Shown: positions 16,515 to 25,377, numbered from the stretch's first letter. The stretch: DNA of 64,000 nucleotides from Thermocrispum agreste DSM 44070 (GCF_000427905.1 NZ_ATYX01000009.1:190722-254721), one strand, 5' to 3'. The notes: generated from the sequence alone by a model not told the origin. Numbers and translations: made by a program.

Positions 16515-18554
16515 TCAGATCGCCCAGCACAGGCGGTAGGCGTCCAAGATCGCCGCGTGAATGTTGCGGCTGGTCACGGCGTCGCCGATGCGGAAGAGCT
16601 GGAAGGAACCGGACTCGTTCCGCACGATGCGTTGCGGCGACAGGCTGATCAGCGCCGGGTAATCGACGGCTCCGTGATTCACCGACAGGTCCTTGAGGTC
16701 GAAGTAGAGGTTGTCCACCGGCACGGTGCCGTGCTCGACCACGACCTGGTCGACGATGCGCGTCTCGGTGGCTTGCGAGTACTCGTTCACCAGCGTCGCT
16801 TTGATGCGCCGGTCGCTGGTTCGCTCCACGGCCACCACGCGCGTGTTGAGCGTCGTGGTCACCGAGTGGTCGGCGAACACTGTCAGGTATGCGGGATAGT
16901 TGGTGCTGCCGACCAGCGGGGCGACGGTGCGTTCGGGAGTGACGATCTCGAGATCCGCGCCGGAGGTGGCGATCATCTCGGCCGCGCTCATCCCGGGGTG
17001 ATCGCCGTTGTCGTCGTACAGCAGGACCGACTGCTTCGGCTTCGCCTCCCCGGTCAGGATCTGCCAGCTGTCCGTCACCAGATCCGCGGGCCCGTCCACA
17101 CCACCGGTGTTCGGGATTCCACCGGTGGCAACGATGACGACGTCGGGATCCTCCGCCAGCACGTCGTCCGACTCGGCGACGGTGTTGTAGTGGATCTTCA
17201 CCCCGAGGCGTTCGCATTCCTGCACGCGCCAGTCGACGATGCCGATCAGGTCACGCCGCCGGGGAAGACGGGCGGCGACTGCAACCTGTCCACCCGGCTG
17301 GCTGTTGGCCTCGAACACGGTCACCGAGTGGCCGCGCTCGGCCAGCACCCTGGCTGCCTCCAGGCCGGCGGGGCCCGCACCCACGACGACCGCGGTCTTC
17401 GGGCTGCTGCTCGGCTCGATGGTGTGGGGCAGCTGGAACTCCCGTCCGGTCGCCGCATTGTGCACGCAGAGGGCGTCCGCCCCCTCGTACACCCGGTCGA
17501 TGCAGTAGCCGGCACCCACGCACGGCCGAATACGGTCTTCCTCCTTGGCAGCGACCCGCCGCATCACATGCGGATCGGCCATGTGCGCCCGGGTCATGCC
17601 GACCATGTCGAGCAGACCTTCTGCGATGGCGTACCGGGCCGTCGCCAGGTCGTTGATCCGCCCGGCATGCATGACCGGAACGTCCAGCGCCCGTTTCACC
17701 TCTCCGGCGAACGCGAGATGGGCCGCGGCCGGGGTGCCCATCGGGGCGATGACCCTGGACAGGTTGTTGTCGGTGTCCAAACTGCCCCGGATCACGCTGA
17801 GAAAGTCGATCCCCTCCGCGACCAGGCGGCGCGCGATCTCGATTCCGTCGCCGGCGGTGAGGCCGCCGGGTCGCGCTTCGTCGACGGCCATGCGCAGCCC
17901 GACGACGAATTCGTTGCCCACGCGGCGCCGGATGGCTCGGATCACCTCGATCGGAAACCGCAGGCGACGCTCGAAGTCCCCGCCCCATTCGTCGTCGCGA
18001 TGGTTGGTCGCCGGGGACCAGAACTGATCGAGCAGATGCCCGTTGGCCATGAGCTCGATGCCATCCATTCCGCCCGCCCGGCAGCGCTCGGCGGCGTCCG
18101 CGTAGGCGGCGACGATCCGCTCGATGTCCCAGTCCTCGGCGACTTTCGGGAAGGCCCGGTGCTGGGGTTCTCGGTCGCCCGATGCCGAGACGACCGGCAG
18201 CCAGTCGCCCGCGTAGTTGCTGGTGCGGCGGCCCGCATGGGTCACCTGACACATGACCAGCGCACCGTGCTGGTGCACCGCGTCCGCGATCGCAGCCAGA
18301 TACGGGACCACCTCGTCGCGATACAGCGCGATGTTGTTGACGAAGGCGGGTGAATCGGGGGCGACGCACGCCGCGCCACCCATCATGGTCAGCGCAAGAC
18401 CGCCTTTGGCCTTCTCCTCGTGGTACCGGAGATACCGCTCCTTCGGCATCCCGTCCTCGGCGTACGCGGGTTCGTGCGACGTGCTGACCACCCGGTTCCT
18501 CAGCCGCAGGTGCTTGAGCCGGAACGGATCGAGCAGCGGATCGGTCGTTGCCAT
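16515..18554 (-). CDS. NADH:flavin oxidoreductase / N-demethylase-like (TMADH/FadH family)
   Basis: A 679-residue two-part flavoenzyme. Residues 1-~345 form an FMN-binding Old Yellow Enzyme barrel (LRNRVVSTSHEP, NGHLLDQFWSP, HAGR). A cluster segment follows: CVGAGYCIDRVYEGADALC. Residues ~390-650 bind FAD/NAD(P) (TAVVVGAGPAGLEAARVLAE). The family includes trimethylamine dehydrogenase, 2,4-dienoyl-CoA reductase and N-methylproline demethylase. Of the four Cys that bind [4Fe-4S] in TMADH (CxxCxxC-x12-C) the second is Ala here. Next to P5C dehydrogenase and a D-amino-acid dehydrogenase, demethylation of an N-methylproline is the preferred but inferred role. Confidence 0.85.
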   Translation of the reverse strand: MATTDPLLDPFRLKHLRLRNRVVSTSHEPAYAEDGMPKERYLRYHEEKAKGGLALTMMGGAACVAPDSPAFVNNIALYRDEVVPYLAAIADAVHQHGALVMCQVTHAGRRTSNYAGDWLPVVSASGDREPQHRAFPKVAEDWDIERIVAAYADAAERCRAGGMDGIELMANGHLLDQFWSPATNHRDDEWGGDFERRLRFPIEVIRAIRRRVGNEFVVGLRMAVDEARPGGLTAGDGIEIARRLVAEGIDFLSVIRGSLDTDNNLSRVIAPMGTPAAAHLAFAGEVKRALDVPVMHAGRINDLATARYAIAEGLLDMVGMTRAHMADPHVMRRVAAKEEDRIRPCVGAGYCIDRVYEGADALCVHNAATGREFQLPHTIEPSSSPKTAVVVGAGPAGLEAARVLAERGHSVTVFEANSQPGGQVAVAARLPRRRDLIGIVDWRVQECERLGVKIHYNTVAESDDVLAEDPDVVIVATGGIPNTGGVDGPADLVTDSWQILTGEAKPKQSVLLYDDNGDHPGMSAAEMIATSGADLEIVTPERTVAPLVGSTNYPAYLTVFADHSVTTTLNTRVVAVERTSDRRIKATLVNEYSQATETRIVDQVVVEHGTVPVDNLYFDLKDLSVNHGAVDYPALISLSPQRIVRNESGSFQLFRIGDAVTSRNIHAAILDAYRLCWAI

Positions 18555-18581
18555 GGGTCTACTCCGTTGCGCGGGTAGGCG

Positions 18582-20228
18582 TCAGACGCCCATGTACGGG
18601 TATCGGTAGTCGGTGTCGGGCGCGAGGTTCTCCTTGATGAACCGACCGCTCACCCACCGCTGCAGGGCCAACGGTGAGCCGATCTTGTCGTTGGTGCCGG
18701 ACGCCCGGGCACCCGCGAACTGCTGCCTGCCGATCAGCATCCCGGCGCACTTGTCGTTGATCGCCAGATAGCCAGCGGCGTCCCGCAACACGTCCAGTGC
18801 CTCGTTGATCGCCTTGCGGTCGGTGGCGTAGACGGATGCGGTCAGACCGTAGGGGCTGGTCCGGTCGGCCAGCTTCAAGGTGTCCAGCCAGTCCCGGTCC
18901 TCGTAGACGTACACCGTGAGCAGCGGCCCGAAGAACTCCGTGGTCATGGTGAAGGCCATCGGGTCGGTGGTCTCGAAAATGGTCGGGCGCACGAAGTACC
19001 CGACTTCCTTCGACGTGGTCCCACCGGCCACCACCGTGTGGGTTCCGGACGAGTTCGCCCGCGCGATGGCGTCGGCCAGGCGGTCGTGCGCGGCCTCGTC
19101 AATCACCGCGCCGAGGAACGTGCGGTGGTCAGCGACGTCACCTACCACGAGCGATTCGGTCTGCTCGGCGAGCCGGTCCTTCAACCGCTTCCAGATGCTG
19201 CGCGGGATGTAGGCGCGCGACGCGGCCGAGCATTTCTGTCCTTGGAATTCGAACGCGCCCCTGGTCAGACCGGTGAGCAGGGCCTGCAGATCGGCCGACG
19301 GGTGGGCGACCACCGCGTTCTTGCCACCGGTCTCCCCCACCAGCCGCGGGTAGTTGCGGTAGATGTCGATGTTCTTGGCGACCTTCTTCCACAGCTCGCG
19401 GAACACCTGGGTGGAGCCGACGAAGGCCAATCCGGCGAAGTTCGGGTCGGCCATGGCGACGTCGGTGACGAGCTTGCCATCGCCGTGCACGGTGTTGATG
19501 ACGCCGGGCGGCAACCCTGCTTCCTCGAAGACCCGCCGGACGACGTCCGAGCTCAACGCGGACTTCTCCGACGGCTTCCACACCACGGTGTTGCCCATCA
19601 TCGCCGCCATGGCGGGCAGATTGCCGGCGATGTTGGTGAAGTTGAACGGGCTGACGGCGAGCACGAAGCCTTCCAGCCCCCGCTGGTCCAGGTAGTTGTT
19701 CTCGCCTTGCACCGAACGGGGCTGCCGGGTGTAGATCTCTTCGGCGTAGTAGGCGTTGTACCGCAGCAGGTCGGCCAGCTCGCACACGCCGTCGATCTCG
19801 GCCTGGTGGAACGTCTTGGACTGATTCAGCATGGTGGCGGCGTTGACCTCGTCGCGGTACTTGCCGGTCAACAGCTCGGCCGCGCGCAGGAACACAGAGA
19901 TGCGTTCCCACCACGGCAGGCGGGACCATTCGTGCCGTGCTTCCAACGCGGCCGTGATCGCGTCGCGGACGTGCTGCTCGTCGGCCAGGCTGAGCCTGCC
20001 GATCACTCGGCGATGTTCGTGGGGCACCACGACCGGCATGGACCGCTCAGTTTCGAAGACCTTGTCGCCGATGGCCAGCGGGATCGGCTGGGTGAGCTCG
20101 GAAAGCCGCTTGATCTCCGCCTTCAGCGACTCGGCCTCGGGCGAACCCGGCCGGTATTCCCGGACCGGCTCGTTCTGTGGAGCCGGTACGCGGAAGTTTC
20201 CTTGCACGGGATGGTTGACACCAATCAC
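18582..20228 (-). CDS. pruA: 1-pyrroline-5-carboxylate dehydrogenase
   Basis: Oxidises glutamate-semialdehyde/P5C to glutamate with NAD+, the last step of proline breakdown. The 548-residue aldehyde dehydrogenase shows NEPVREYRPGSPE at the N-terminus (P5CDH type), FNFTNIAGNLPA, the catalytic Glu region VGETGGKN and nucleophile Cys in FQGQKCSAASR. The length agrees with the family. The GTG at 20228 follows GGAG and lies 14 bp after the end of the D-amino-acid dehydrogenase gene, so the two are cotranscribed. No PutA proline dehydrogenase is fused or adjacent; the upstream flavoprotein could supply P5C. Confidence 0.95.
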   Translation of the reverse strand: MIGVNHPVQGNFRVPAPQNEPVREYRPGSPEAESLKAEIKRLSELTQPIPLAIGDKVFETERSMPVVVPHEHRRVIGRLSLADEQHVRDAITAALEARHEWSRLPWWERISVFLRAAELLTGKYRDEVNAATMLNQSKTFHQAEIDGVCELADLLRYNAYYAEEIYTRQPRSVQGENNYLDQRGLEGFVLAVSPFNFTNIAGNLPAMAAMMGNTVVWKPSEKSALSSDVVRRVFEEAGLPPGVINTVHGDGKLVTDVAMADPNFAGLAFVGSTQVFRELWKKVAKNIDIYRNYPRLVGETGGKNAVVAHPSADLQALLTGLTRGAFEFQGQKCSAASRAYIPRSIWKRLKDRLAEQTESLVVGDVADHRTFLGAVIDEAAHDRLADAIARANSSGTHTVVAGGTTSKEVGYFVRPTIFETTDPMAFTMTTEFFGPLLTVYVYEDRDWLDTLKLADRTSPYGLTASVYATDRKAINEALDVLRDAAGYLAINDKCAGMLIGRQQFAGARASGTNDKIGSPLALQRWVSGRFIKENLAPDTDYRYPYMGV

Positions 20229-20241
20229 GGGGCTGCTCCAA

Positions 20242-21513
20242 TCACACGAGCTCGGGGGTTCGGATACGCACGCCGAAACGGTCGAGACGGAACGGTGTGA
20301 GCAGGGCATGCTCGGTTCGCTGGGCGATCTCGCGGGCGGCCAAGGCCCCGGTCACCGGCCCGAGCGTCACGCCGAGCGTGCCGTGCCCGGTGGCGAGGTA
20401 GAGGCCTTCGTGGGTGGGCACGGGCCCGATCACCGGCAGGTCGTCCGCGGTCGTCGGGCGGTGACCAACCCACTCGACGTCGATCTCGGTGGGCCGCCAG
20501 GTCTTCAGGTAGGACAGTCCTTCGCGGACGACCGTGTCCAAGCGTTTGCGGTCGAGTTCGAAGTCACGGCGTCCGATGTCGAACGTGCCGGACAGCCGGA
20601 CCGCACCACCGAACGGCGAGCACGCGACCATGCTTTCGTAGAGCTTGAGCGGATGAGAGGGCGCCGTTCCCCGGCCGTAGGCCGTCATGCTGGTGCCCTT
20701 CGCAGCTTCCAGCGGAACCGGCACGCCCAGTGGTTTCAGCAGGGCGCGCGATGCGTATCCCGCGGCGACCACGACCTGGTCGGCTTCGAGCTGCCGGCCC
20801 TCCGAGGTGTCGACGGTCCATTTCCCACCGGGTCGCGATTGGAGCCGGACGGCCGCATCGTGCTCGATGACCGCGCCGCCGTTGGCTGCCAGGGCTTTCG
20901 CCAACCCGGCAGTCAGCGTCTCCGGGCGTACATGCCGCTCTGAGACCAGGTGGACGACTCCCGCCAGGTCCGGGCGGAGGGCAGGATCGAAGGCGACGAT
21001 GTCCTGGCCGCGGTGGACTTCGATCTCGCCGACGTAGCCCAGCGAGCGCATCCGATCGGTCAGCCGCCGGAACTGCTGAAGATTCGCGGCGCGCTTGAAC
21101 ACCACGGCGAGCCCTTCGGTGTGGTGCTCGAAGGTGACGCCGCGCTCGAGGAGCGAGTCGACGTGCTCATGGGCGTGACGGGCGAGGGCCTGGAGGGCGG
21201 CCGTTGCCCGGCTGCTTCGCCTCTTGGAGCAGGCCCGCAGGAACCTCATGACCCAGGAGGCGAAATCCCACTCCAGATGCGGGCGCAGACGTGCCGGGGC
21301 TGCAGAGCTGAAGAGGCTACGCACCGCGTCCCGCACCGCGCCTGGCGCGGCCCGGGGGACTGACAAAAACGGCGTGATCCACCCGGCATTGCCAGCCGAA
21401 GCTCCTGCGCCCACCGCGCCCGCGTCGAGCACGGTCACCTCGAGACCGAGATCGGACAGCTCGTAGGCACATGCCAGTCCGATGACGCCCGCGCCGATGA
21501 CCACGATCGTCAT
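20242..21513 (-). CDS. D-amino-acid dehydrogenase-like FAD oxidoreductase
   Basis: A 423-residue DadA-type flavoprotein. The N-terminal VVIGAGVIGLACAYEL binds FAD, followed by VLDAGAVGAGASAGNAGWI. The C-terminal part contains VGHRPTTADDLPVIGP and YLATGHGTLGVTLGP, standard for DadA/glycine oxidase relatives. Such enzymes oxidise D-amino acids, D-proline or hydroxy-D-proline to imines. It is first gene of the operon with pruA and faces a GntR regulator, fitting proline or hydroxyproline isomer use. GGGAG precedes the ATG at 21513, and the first base pairs of the open frame upstream are disregarded. Confidence 0.88.
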   Translation of the reverse strand: MTIVVIGAGVIGLACAYELSDLGLEVTVLDAGAVGAGASAGNAGWITPFLSVPRAAPGAVRDAVRSLFSSAAPARLRPHLEWDFASWVMRFLRACSKRRSSRATAALQALARHAHEHVDSLLERGVTFEHHTEGLAVVFKRAANLQQFRRLTDRMRSLGYVGEIEVHRGQDIVAFDPALRPDLAGVVHLVSERHVRPETLTAGLAKALAANGGAVIEHDAAVRLQSRPGGKWTVDTSEGRQLEADQVVVAAGYASRALLKPLGVPVPLEAAKGTSMTAYGRGTAPSHPLKLYESMVACSPFGGAVRLSGTFDIGRRDFELDRKRLDTVVREGLSYLKTWRPTEIDVEWVGHRPTTADDLPVIGPVPTHEGLYLATGHGTLGVTLGPVTGALAAREIAQRTEHALLTPFRLDRFGVRIRTPELV

Positions 21514-21978
21514 CGGGCGGCTCCCGCCAGCTCGCCAGTCACGTAGTACTCCCTTCACATCGGCGCCCGTCGCTCGCGCGGATCAGGCGGCACGTCCTGC
21601 ACTCCCTAGCGGGCCGGGACATCCGGGGTTCCCCGTCGGCAGTGCTCCGGTCACCGAAACCGAGTCCAAAACACCGCACCTCGGTGCACCCGAATCCCAG
21701 GTCCACCCGGCGCTTGCGGGTGCCCCCGAACTCTGGTCACCCGAACTGTCGTTCGGTGCACCCGCACGCCCGTCACCCGATGCGCGGTCCGGACGACCGG
21801 GCGCCGGGTGCCATCGACCCGGACTGCCTGTGCTCGGTTCGCCGGTGCCTCGGCCGCCCGAGTCACGGTCGGTTTGCCGGAACGTCGGCAGCCCGGGCCG
21901 TGGTCGGGATCCGCCGACCGCGTCCCGAACCGTGGCCCGATCACCCGAACCGGGGTTCGTCACACGGACGACGGTAAA
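21514..21978. other. Long divergent spacer with CACCCGA-rich sequence
   Basis: About 465 bp between the dadA-like and GntR genes. CACCCGA-type heptamers recur near 21684, 21735, 21773 and 21940, giving low-complexity Pro/Ala/Ser frames on both strands. No family-like protein or hairpin terminator was found. It should hold the promoter of the minus-strand operon. Confidence 0.5.
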
Positions 21979-22016
21979 TGTGATCACACATCACAGTCAA
22001 CCCGATGTGATAACAG
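21979..22016 (+). promoter_or_regulatory. GntR operator candidates upstream of the regulator gene
   Basis: TGTGATCACA is a perfect palindrome at 21979-21988, and with the following bases it forms TGTGAT-N5-ATCACA (21979-21995). A half-like site, ATGTGATAACAG, follows at 22005-22016. These lie just upstream of a -10-like TAGGAT (22027-22032), where a bound repressor would block the promoter. Binding by the adjacent GntR protein is inferred. Confidence 0.65.
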
Positions 22017-22039
22017 ATCTCGCGCGGTAGGATCGTCTT

Positions 22040-22756
22040 GTGGCTTACCTACGCGATCCCGGACAGGCGGACCCGGCGGCACCCGTCGTCGCCGCTCCCC
22101 TTGCCGATCAGGTTTTCGCGCTGCTCCGCGGATGGATCATCAACGGAGAACTGCTTCCGGGCGACCGACTGCGCATCCGCGATCTGGCCGACCGCGTCGG
22201 CACAAGCGTGATGCCGGTGCGCGAGGCGGTACGCAGACTGGTGGAATCCGGCCTCGCCGTGCACGAGCCCTACAAAGGCGCCACCGTGCGCGAACTCGAC
22301 GTCACCGAGCTCGAACACGCCTACGACGTGCGCATCCTGCTGGAAGGCGAATGCGCTCGGCTCGGCACACGGGCGGCGCCGCTCGTGGTGGCCGACCGTA
22401 TGCAGGAACACTGGGAGCTGCTCGAGCAGGCTGCCCGGAACGATGACGTCACCGAGGCCCTGCACCAGGACGAACTCCTGCTCGGCGCGCTGTACGAAGC
22501 CTCGGGCAATACTGTCCTCGTCGACCTCATCCGGGGCCTGTGGGACAGGTGTCGCCCGTACAAGGTCGTCTGGGCGAGCAAGGCCAGCGAGAAGGGCAAC
22601 GTCAGCCTGTGGCACTACAAGCCGGACCTCATCGAAGCAGTACGGAATCGGGACAGCGACGCTGCCGCTGACATCGTGCGGACTTCGTACCAGAAGGCCA
22701 AGACCGCCATCCGCGAGGCATTGGCGCGCACCAAGTCCAGCGTCGGCCGCGTGTGA
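22040..22756 (+). CDS. GntR-family regulator, FCD subfamily
   Basis: A 238-residue regulator. The winged helix at ~15-85 reads VFALLRGWIINGELLPGDRL, then VGTSVMPVREAVRRLVESG. The C-terminal FCD domain (~90-225) has the metal/ligand-binding pattern DVRILLEGECARL, HQDELLLGALYEASGN and LWHYKPDLIEAVRNRD. Such proteins usually repress the neighbouring catabolic operon until a carboxylic-acid ligand binds. The GTG at 22040 lies 7 bp after TAGGAT, so the transcript is likely leaderless. It is divergent from the dadA/pruA operon, its probable target. Confidence 0.92.
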   Translation: MAYLRDPGQADPAAPVVAAPLADQVFALLRGWIINGELLPGDRLRIRDLADRVGTSVMPVREAVRRLVESGLAVHEPYKGATVRELDVTELEHAYDVRILLEGECARLGTRAAPLVVADRMQEHWELLEQAARNDDVTEALHQDELLLGALYEASGNTVLVDLIRGLWDRCRPYKVVWASKASEKGNVSLWHYKPDLIEAVRNRDSDAAADIVRTSYQKAKTAIREALARTKSSVGRV

Positions 22757-22783
22757 TCGCCCACCGCCACGCGACGTCGAAGG

Positions 22784-22793
22784 GTGTGATCAC
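22784..22793. promoter_or_regulatory. Extra GTGATCAC palindrome downstream of the GntR gene
   Basis: GTGTGATCAC at 22784-22793 repeats the core of the operator-like sites at 21979. It lies between the convergent GntR and TetR genes and overlaps the last codons of the latter, so it may be chance or a distal site. Confidence 0.35.
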
Positions 22794-23497
22794 GATCGGT
22801 CACTGTCGTCGCGGCTCCCAGATCGGCACCGACCGCCGGACGATCGCATCGCTATTCCGTCCAGAATGACCTCGGCGCCCAGCCTGAACTGCTCGTCGAA
22901 ATCGTCGAGTTCGACCGGAGCATGCTGGGCGAGCAGCGGAGCGTGAGCCGCAAGATGTTCCGCGACCGCCGAACGGATCTGCTTGTCACCTTCGGGTGTG
23001 CGCACCGTGGCCCACCAGGAGCTTTCCGCCGCCGCGAACCCGATCGCGTAGTTGGTGAGTGCGCCGACCGCCGCGACCAGAGTGGCGCCCGTCAGCCCCG
23101 CTTCGATCAACGAGGCGTGAAACCGCTCCGAACGACGCAGCGCGTTCGGGCCGATGAGCGGCCGCGTCGACATCAGCGTGGGCATCCAGCGGTGCCTGAG
23201 CATGACCTCGCGCATCCGGCACAGCTGTTCCAGCACAGCGTCCCGCCACGGCATACCGTCCGCGGCCGGCTCGATCTCCCCGATCACCGCGTCGAGGGCA
23301 AAGTCCAAGACGTCCTCCCGACCCGACACGTACTCGTACACCGACATCGGCGCCACGCCGAGCCGCCGGGCCAACGCACGCATCGAGAAGCCGTCCAGCC
23401 CGCTCACGTCGAGCAGGCCGACGGCGGCTTGCACGATGCGTTTCCGGGAGAGCCGGGGCCGGTGAGCGGGTTCCGTTCGGAACCAAACCGAGTCCAT
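22790..23497 (-). CDS. TetR-family regulator
   Basis: A 235-residue repressor. The N-terminal helix-turn-helix (KRIVQAAVGLLDVSG, MRALARRLGVAPMSVYEYV) is followed by a long helical ligand domain of the TetR_C_1 (TetR/actinorhodin-regulator) kind. The ATG at 23497 puts the HTH at ~17-60 as expected. The gene is divergent from the HESHPGH protein gene, with only 49 bp between them containing an 18-bp perfect palindrome, so it most likely controls both itself and that gene. Confidence 0.9.
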   Translation of the reverse strand: MDSVWFRTEPAHRPRLSRKRIVQAAVGLLDVSGLDGFSMRALARRLGVAPMSVYEYVSGREDVLDFALDAVIGEIEPAADGMPWRDAVLEQLCRMREVMLRHRWMPTLMSTRPLIGPNALRRSERFHASLIEAGLTGATLVAAVGALTNYAIGFAAAESSWWATVRTPEGDKQIRSAVAEHLAAHAPLLAQHAPVELDDFDEQFRLGAEVILDGIAMRSSGGRCRSGSRDDSDRS

Positions 23498-23512
23498 GGT
23501 TCCACCGTACAC

Positions 23513-23530
23513 CGTACGGAATTCCGTACG
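23513..23530. promoter_or_regulatory. 18-bp perfect palindrome, TetR operator candidate
   Basis: CGTACGGAATTCCGTACG is fully self-complementary and sits in the centre of the 49-bp gap between the divergent TetR and HESHPGH-protein genes. A further half-site CCGTAC lies just to the left (23506-23511). One bound dimer could repress both directions. Confidence 0.8.
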
Positions 23531-23546
23531 ACTACTTTCCAGGTGC

Positions 23547-24707
23547 ATGAGCGACGATCAGGACTGGCAGCGCCGCTACTGCTTCCTCGCGTTACGACTG
23601 AATCGCCTGCTGCATGGCAGCGCCCTGCTCTACTACGGTCCGGCAGAGTGGCAATCACAGGTGGCGGCAGAAGAGCCCACTGCGGCGGAATTGCTGATCG
23701 ACGAGGCAGACGAGCTCTTGGCTGACGCAGACTCGCCGCACCTCGTCGCCCATCTCGACGCAATGAAGGCAGTCGCGCGATTCACGACCGGGCAGCCGAT
23801 GCCCTTCGGCGACCTGGTGGACGCGATCGTCGGCCTGCCGGCGGAGTGGATTCCCGAGACCATCTTCGAACACGCCCACGAACTGCTCGACCGAGCGCTG
23901 CCGCCCCGGCACGGGTCCCTGGCGGAGCGCTACCAGGCGTGGCAGCGGCACTACTCGGTCACCGATCTTCGGTTGATGGAACGTCTCGTCCTCAAGACAG
24001 ATCACGAGTGCCGAGTGCGTACTCGCCGAATCCTCGGCATCGAGCCCGACGACGCCGTCGACTGTCAGGTCGTGCCTGACGCTCATTTCCACTTCGCCGG
24101 CCTGTACCGGCCGACCGCGCCGTCGACGATCTTCGTCAACGCCGGCAGACCCTTCAACGTCGCCGATCTGATCTACAACGTGGCCCACGAAAGCCACCCG
24201 GGCCACATCGCCGAGACACGCACCAAGATCCGTCGAGCCACCCGCCTCGACCAGCGAATTCGTTTCCTCTTCTCACCGTCTCTCGCGCTCGGCGAAGGCA
24301 TCGGGCTGGCCGCCGAGTCCGTCATCTTCCCCGGCACCGAAGCGACGGAATGGCTTCGCCACACAGTGCTTCCGGACACCGGGATCGAGTACGACGGAAG
24401 CGATGTCGCCGACATCCACCTGGCCAAGAACATGCTGTGGGGTGTGTGGGCCAACACTGCCCTGATGGCCGCCGAGGGCCGGGCGAACGACGACATCGCC
24501 GACTATTTGGCGCAGTGGGCGCTCTACGACGACGACGAGATCACCGCCGTGGTTCCCGCCATGAAACCCTCACCGATGTCCGCCTACTACCTGAGCTACT
24601 TCCACACCTGGAACCTGGTGCGGCATCTTGCGGCCGACGCCGGAGCCATGTTCAAGCTCCTGACCGAGCACTGGCTTCCTCGGGACGTCACGCGCCTGGT
24701 GCGGTGA
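23547..24707 (+). CDS. Putative metallohydrolase with HESHPGH motif (DUF885-like)
   Basis: A 386-residue, mostly helical protein. At ~213-219 it carries HESHPGH, close to the HExxPGH zinc signature of the DUF885 family of putative metallopeptidases; an EGIGLAAESV segment ~50 residues on could supply a further Glu ligand. The length is shorter than typical DUF885 proteins (~550). No signal peptide is present, so it should be cytoplasmic. It is controlled, by inference, from the shared TetR palindrome. Its last 20 bp overlap the convergent LysE gene. The substrate is unknown. Confidence 0.7.
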   Translation: MSDDQDWQRRYCFLALRLNRLLHGSALLYYGPAEWQSQVAAEEPTAAELLIDEADELLADADSPHLVAHLDAMKAVARFTTGQPMPFGDLVDAIVGLPAEWIPETIFEHAHELLDRALPPRHGSLAERYQAWQRHYSVTDLRLMERLVLKTDHECRVRTRRILGIEPDDAVDCQVVPDAHFHFAGLYRPTAPSTIFVNAGRPFNVADLIYNVAHESHPGHIAETRTKIRRATRLDQRIRFLFSPSLALGEGIGLAAESVIFPGTEATEWLRHTVLPDTGIEYDGSDVADIHLAKNMLWGVWANTALMAAEGRANDDIADYLAQWALYDDDEITAVVPAMKPSPMSAYYLSYFHTWNLVRHLAADAGAMFKLLTEHWLPRDVTRLVR

Positions 24708-25332
24708 CCCGGGCGAGGACAAGCTTGGCCGCGACCAGGAGCATCGTGGCGGCGACGACGATCTCGAGTAGCTGCCATGCGCGCGGGCGGGCCAGTAGCG
24801 GTGCGAGCTTGCGTGCCCCGAACCCGAGGCTGGTGAACCACACGACGCTGGCCGTTGCCGCGCCCGCGGCGAACAACCACCGACCGTCGAGCGCACCGTG
24901 GGCAGCGTCGTACGTGGCAGCGATCGAGCCGATCAGCAGCACGGTGTCCAAGTAAACGTGCGGATTGAGCCAGGTCAACGCAACGGTCCGGGCGATGACG
25001 CGGCCACGGGACTCCCCCACCGGCCTCCCGTCGGTGGCGATCAACGCGCCCGGAGAGAACGCCCGGCGGAGCGAACTCGCCGCGTACCACAACAGGAACG
25101 CGACGCCGAACCAGGTGACGGCGTCGATGAGCCAGTGAGCGTGGGCGACGGCTGTCCCGACACCGGCGACACCGGCAGTGATCAGAACGATGTCGGACAC
25201 CACGCACACGGCGATCACTGCGGCGGTGTGGCTTCGCGTCATCCCCTGGCGCAGCACGTACGCGTTCTGAGCTCCGATGGCGACGATCAGGGATCCCCCG
25301 GTCAGGAACCCGGCACCGAAAGGAACGAGCAC
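24688..25332 (-). CDS. LysE/ArgO-family amino-acid exporter
   Basis: A 214-residue inner-membrane protein with about six helices. GFLTGGSLIVAIGAQNAYVL is the LysE/ArgO signature (basic amino-acid export), and TWLNPHVYLDTVLLIG carries the conserved NPxxYLD. The GTG at 25332 is chosen because a -10-like TAGCGT lies 7 bp upstream (leaderless) and the signature then begins at residue ~6, as in the family. It is divergent from a LysR regulator of the LysG/ArgP type, the standard pairing for lysine/arginine export control. Confidence 0.9.
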   Translation of the reverse strand: MLVPFGAGFLTGGSLIVAIGAQNAYVLRQGMTRSHTAAVIAVCVVSDIVLITAGVAGVGTAVAHAHWLIDAVTWFGVAFLLWYAASSLRRAFSPGALIATDGRPVGESRGRVIARTVALTWLNPHVYLDTVLLIGSIAATYDAAHGALDGRWLFAAGAATASVVWFTSLGFGARKLAPLLARPRAWQLLEIVVAATMLLVAAKLVLARVTAPGA

Positions 25333-25377
25333 GCATTCCACGCTAAGGCGCGATCGGGAACAGTTCAGCGAAAGATT

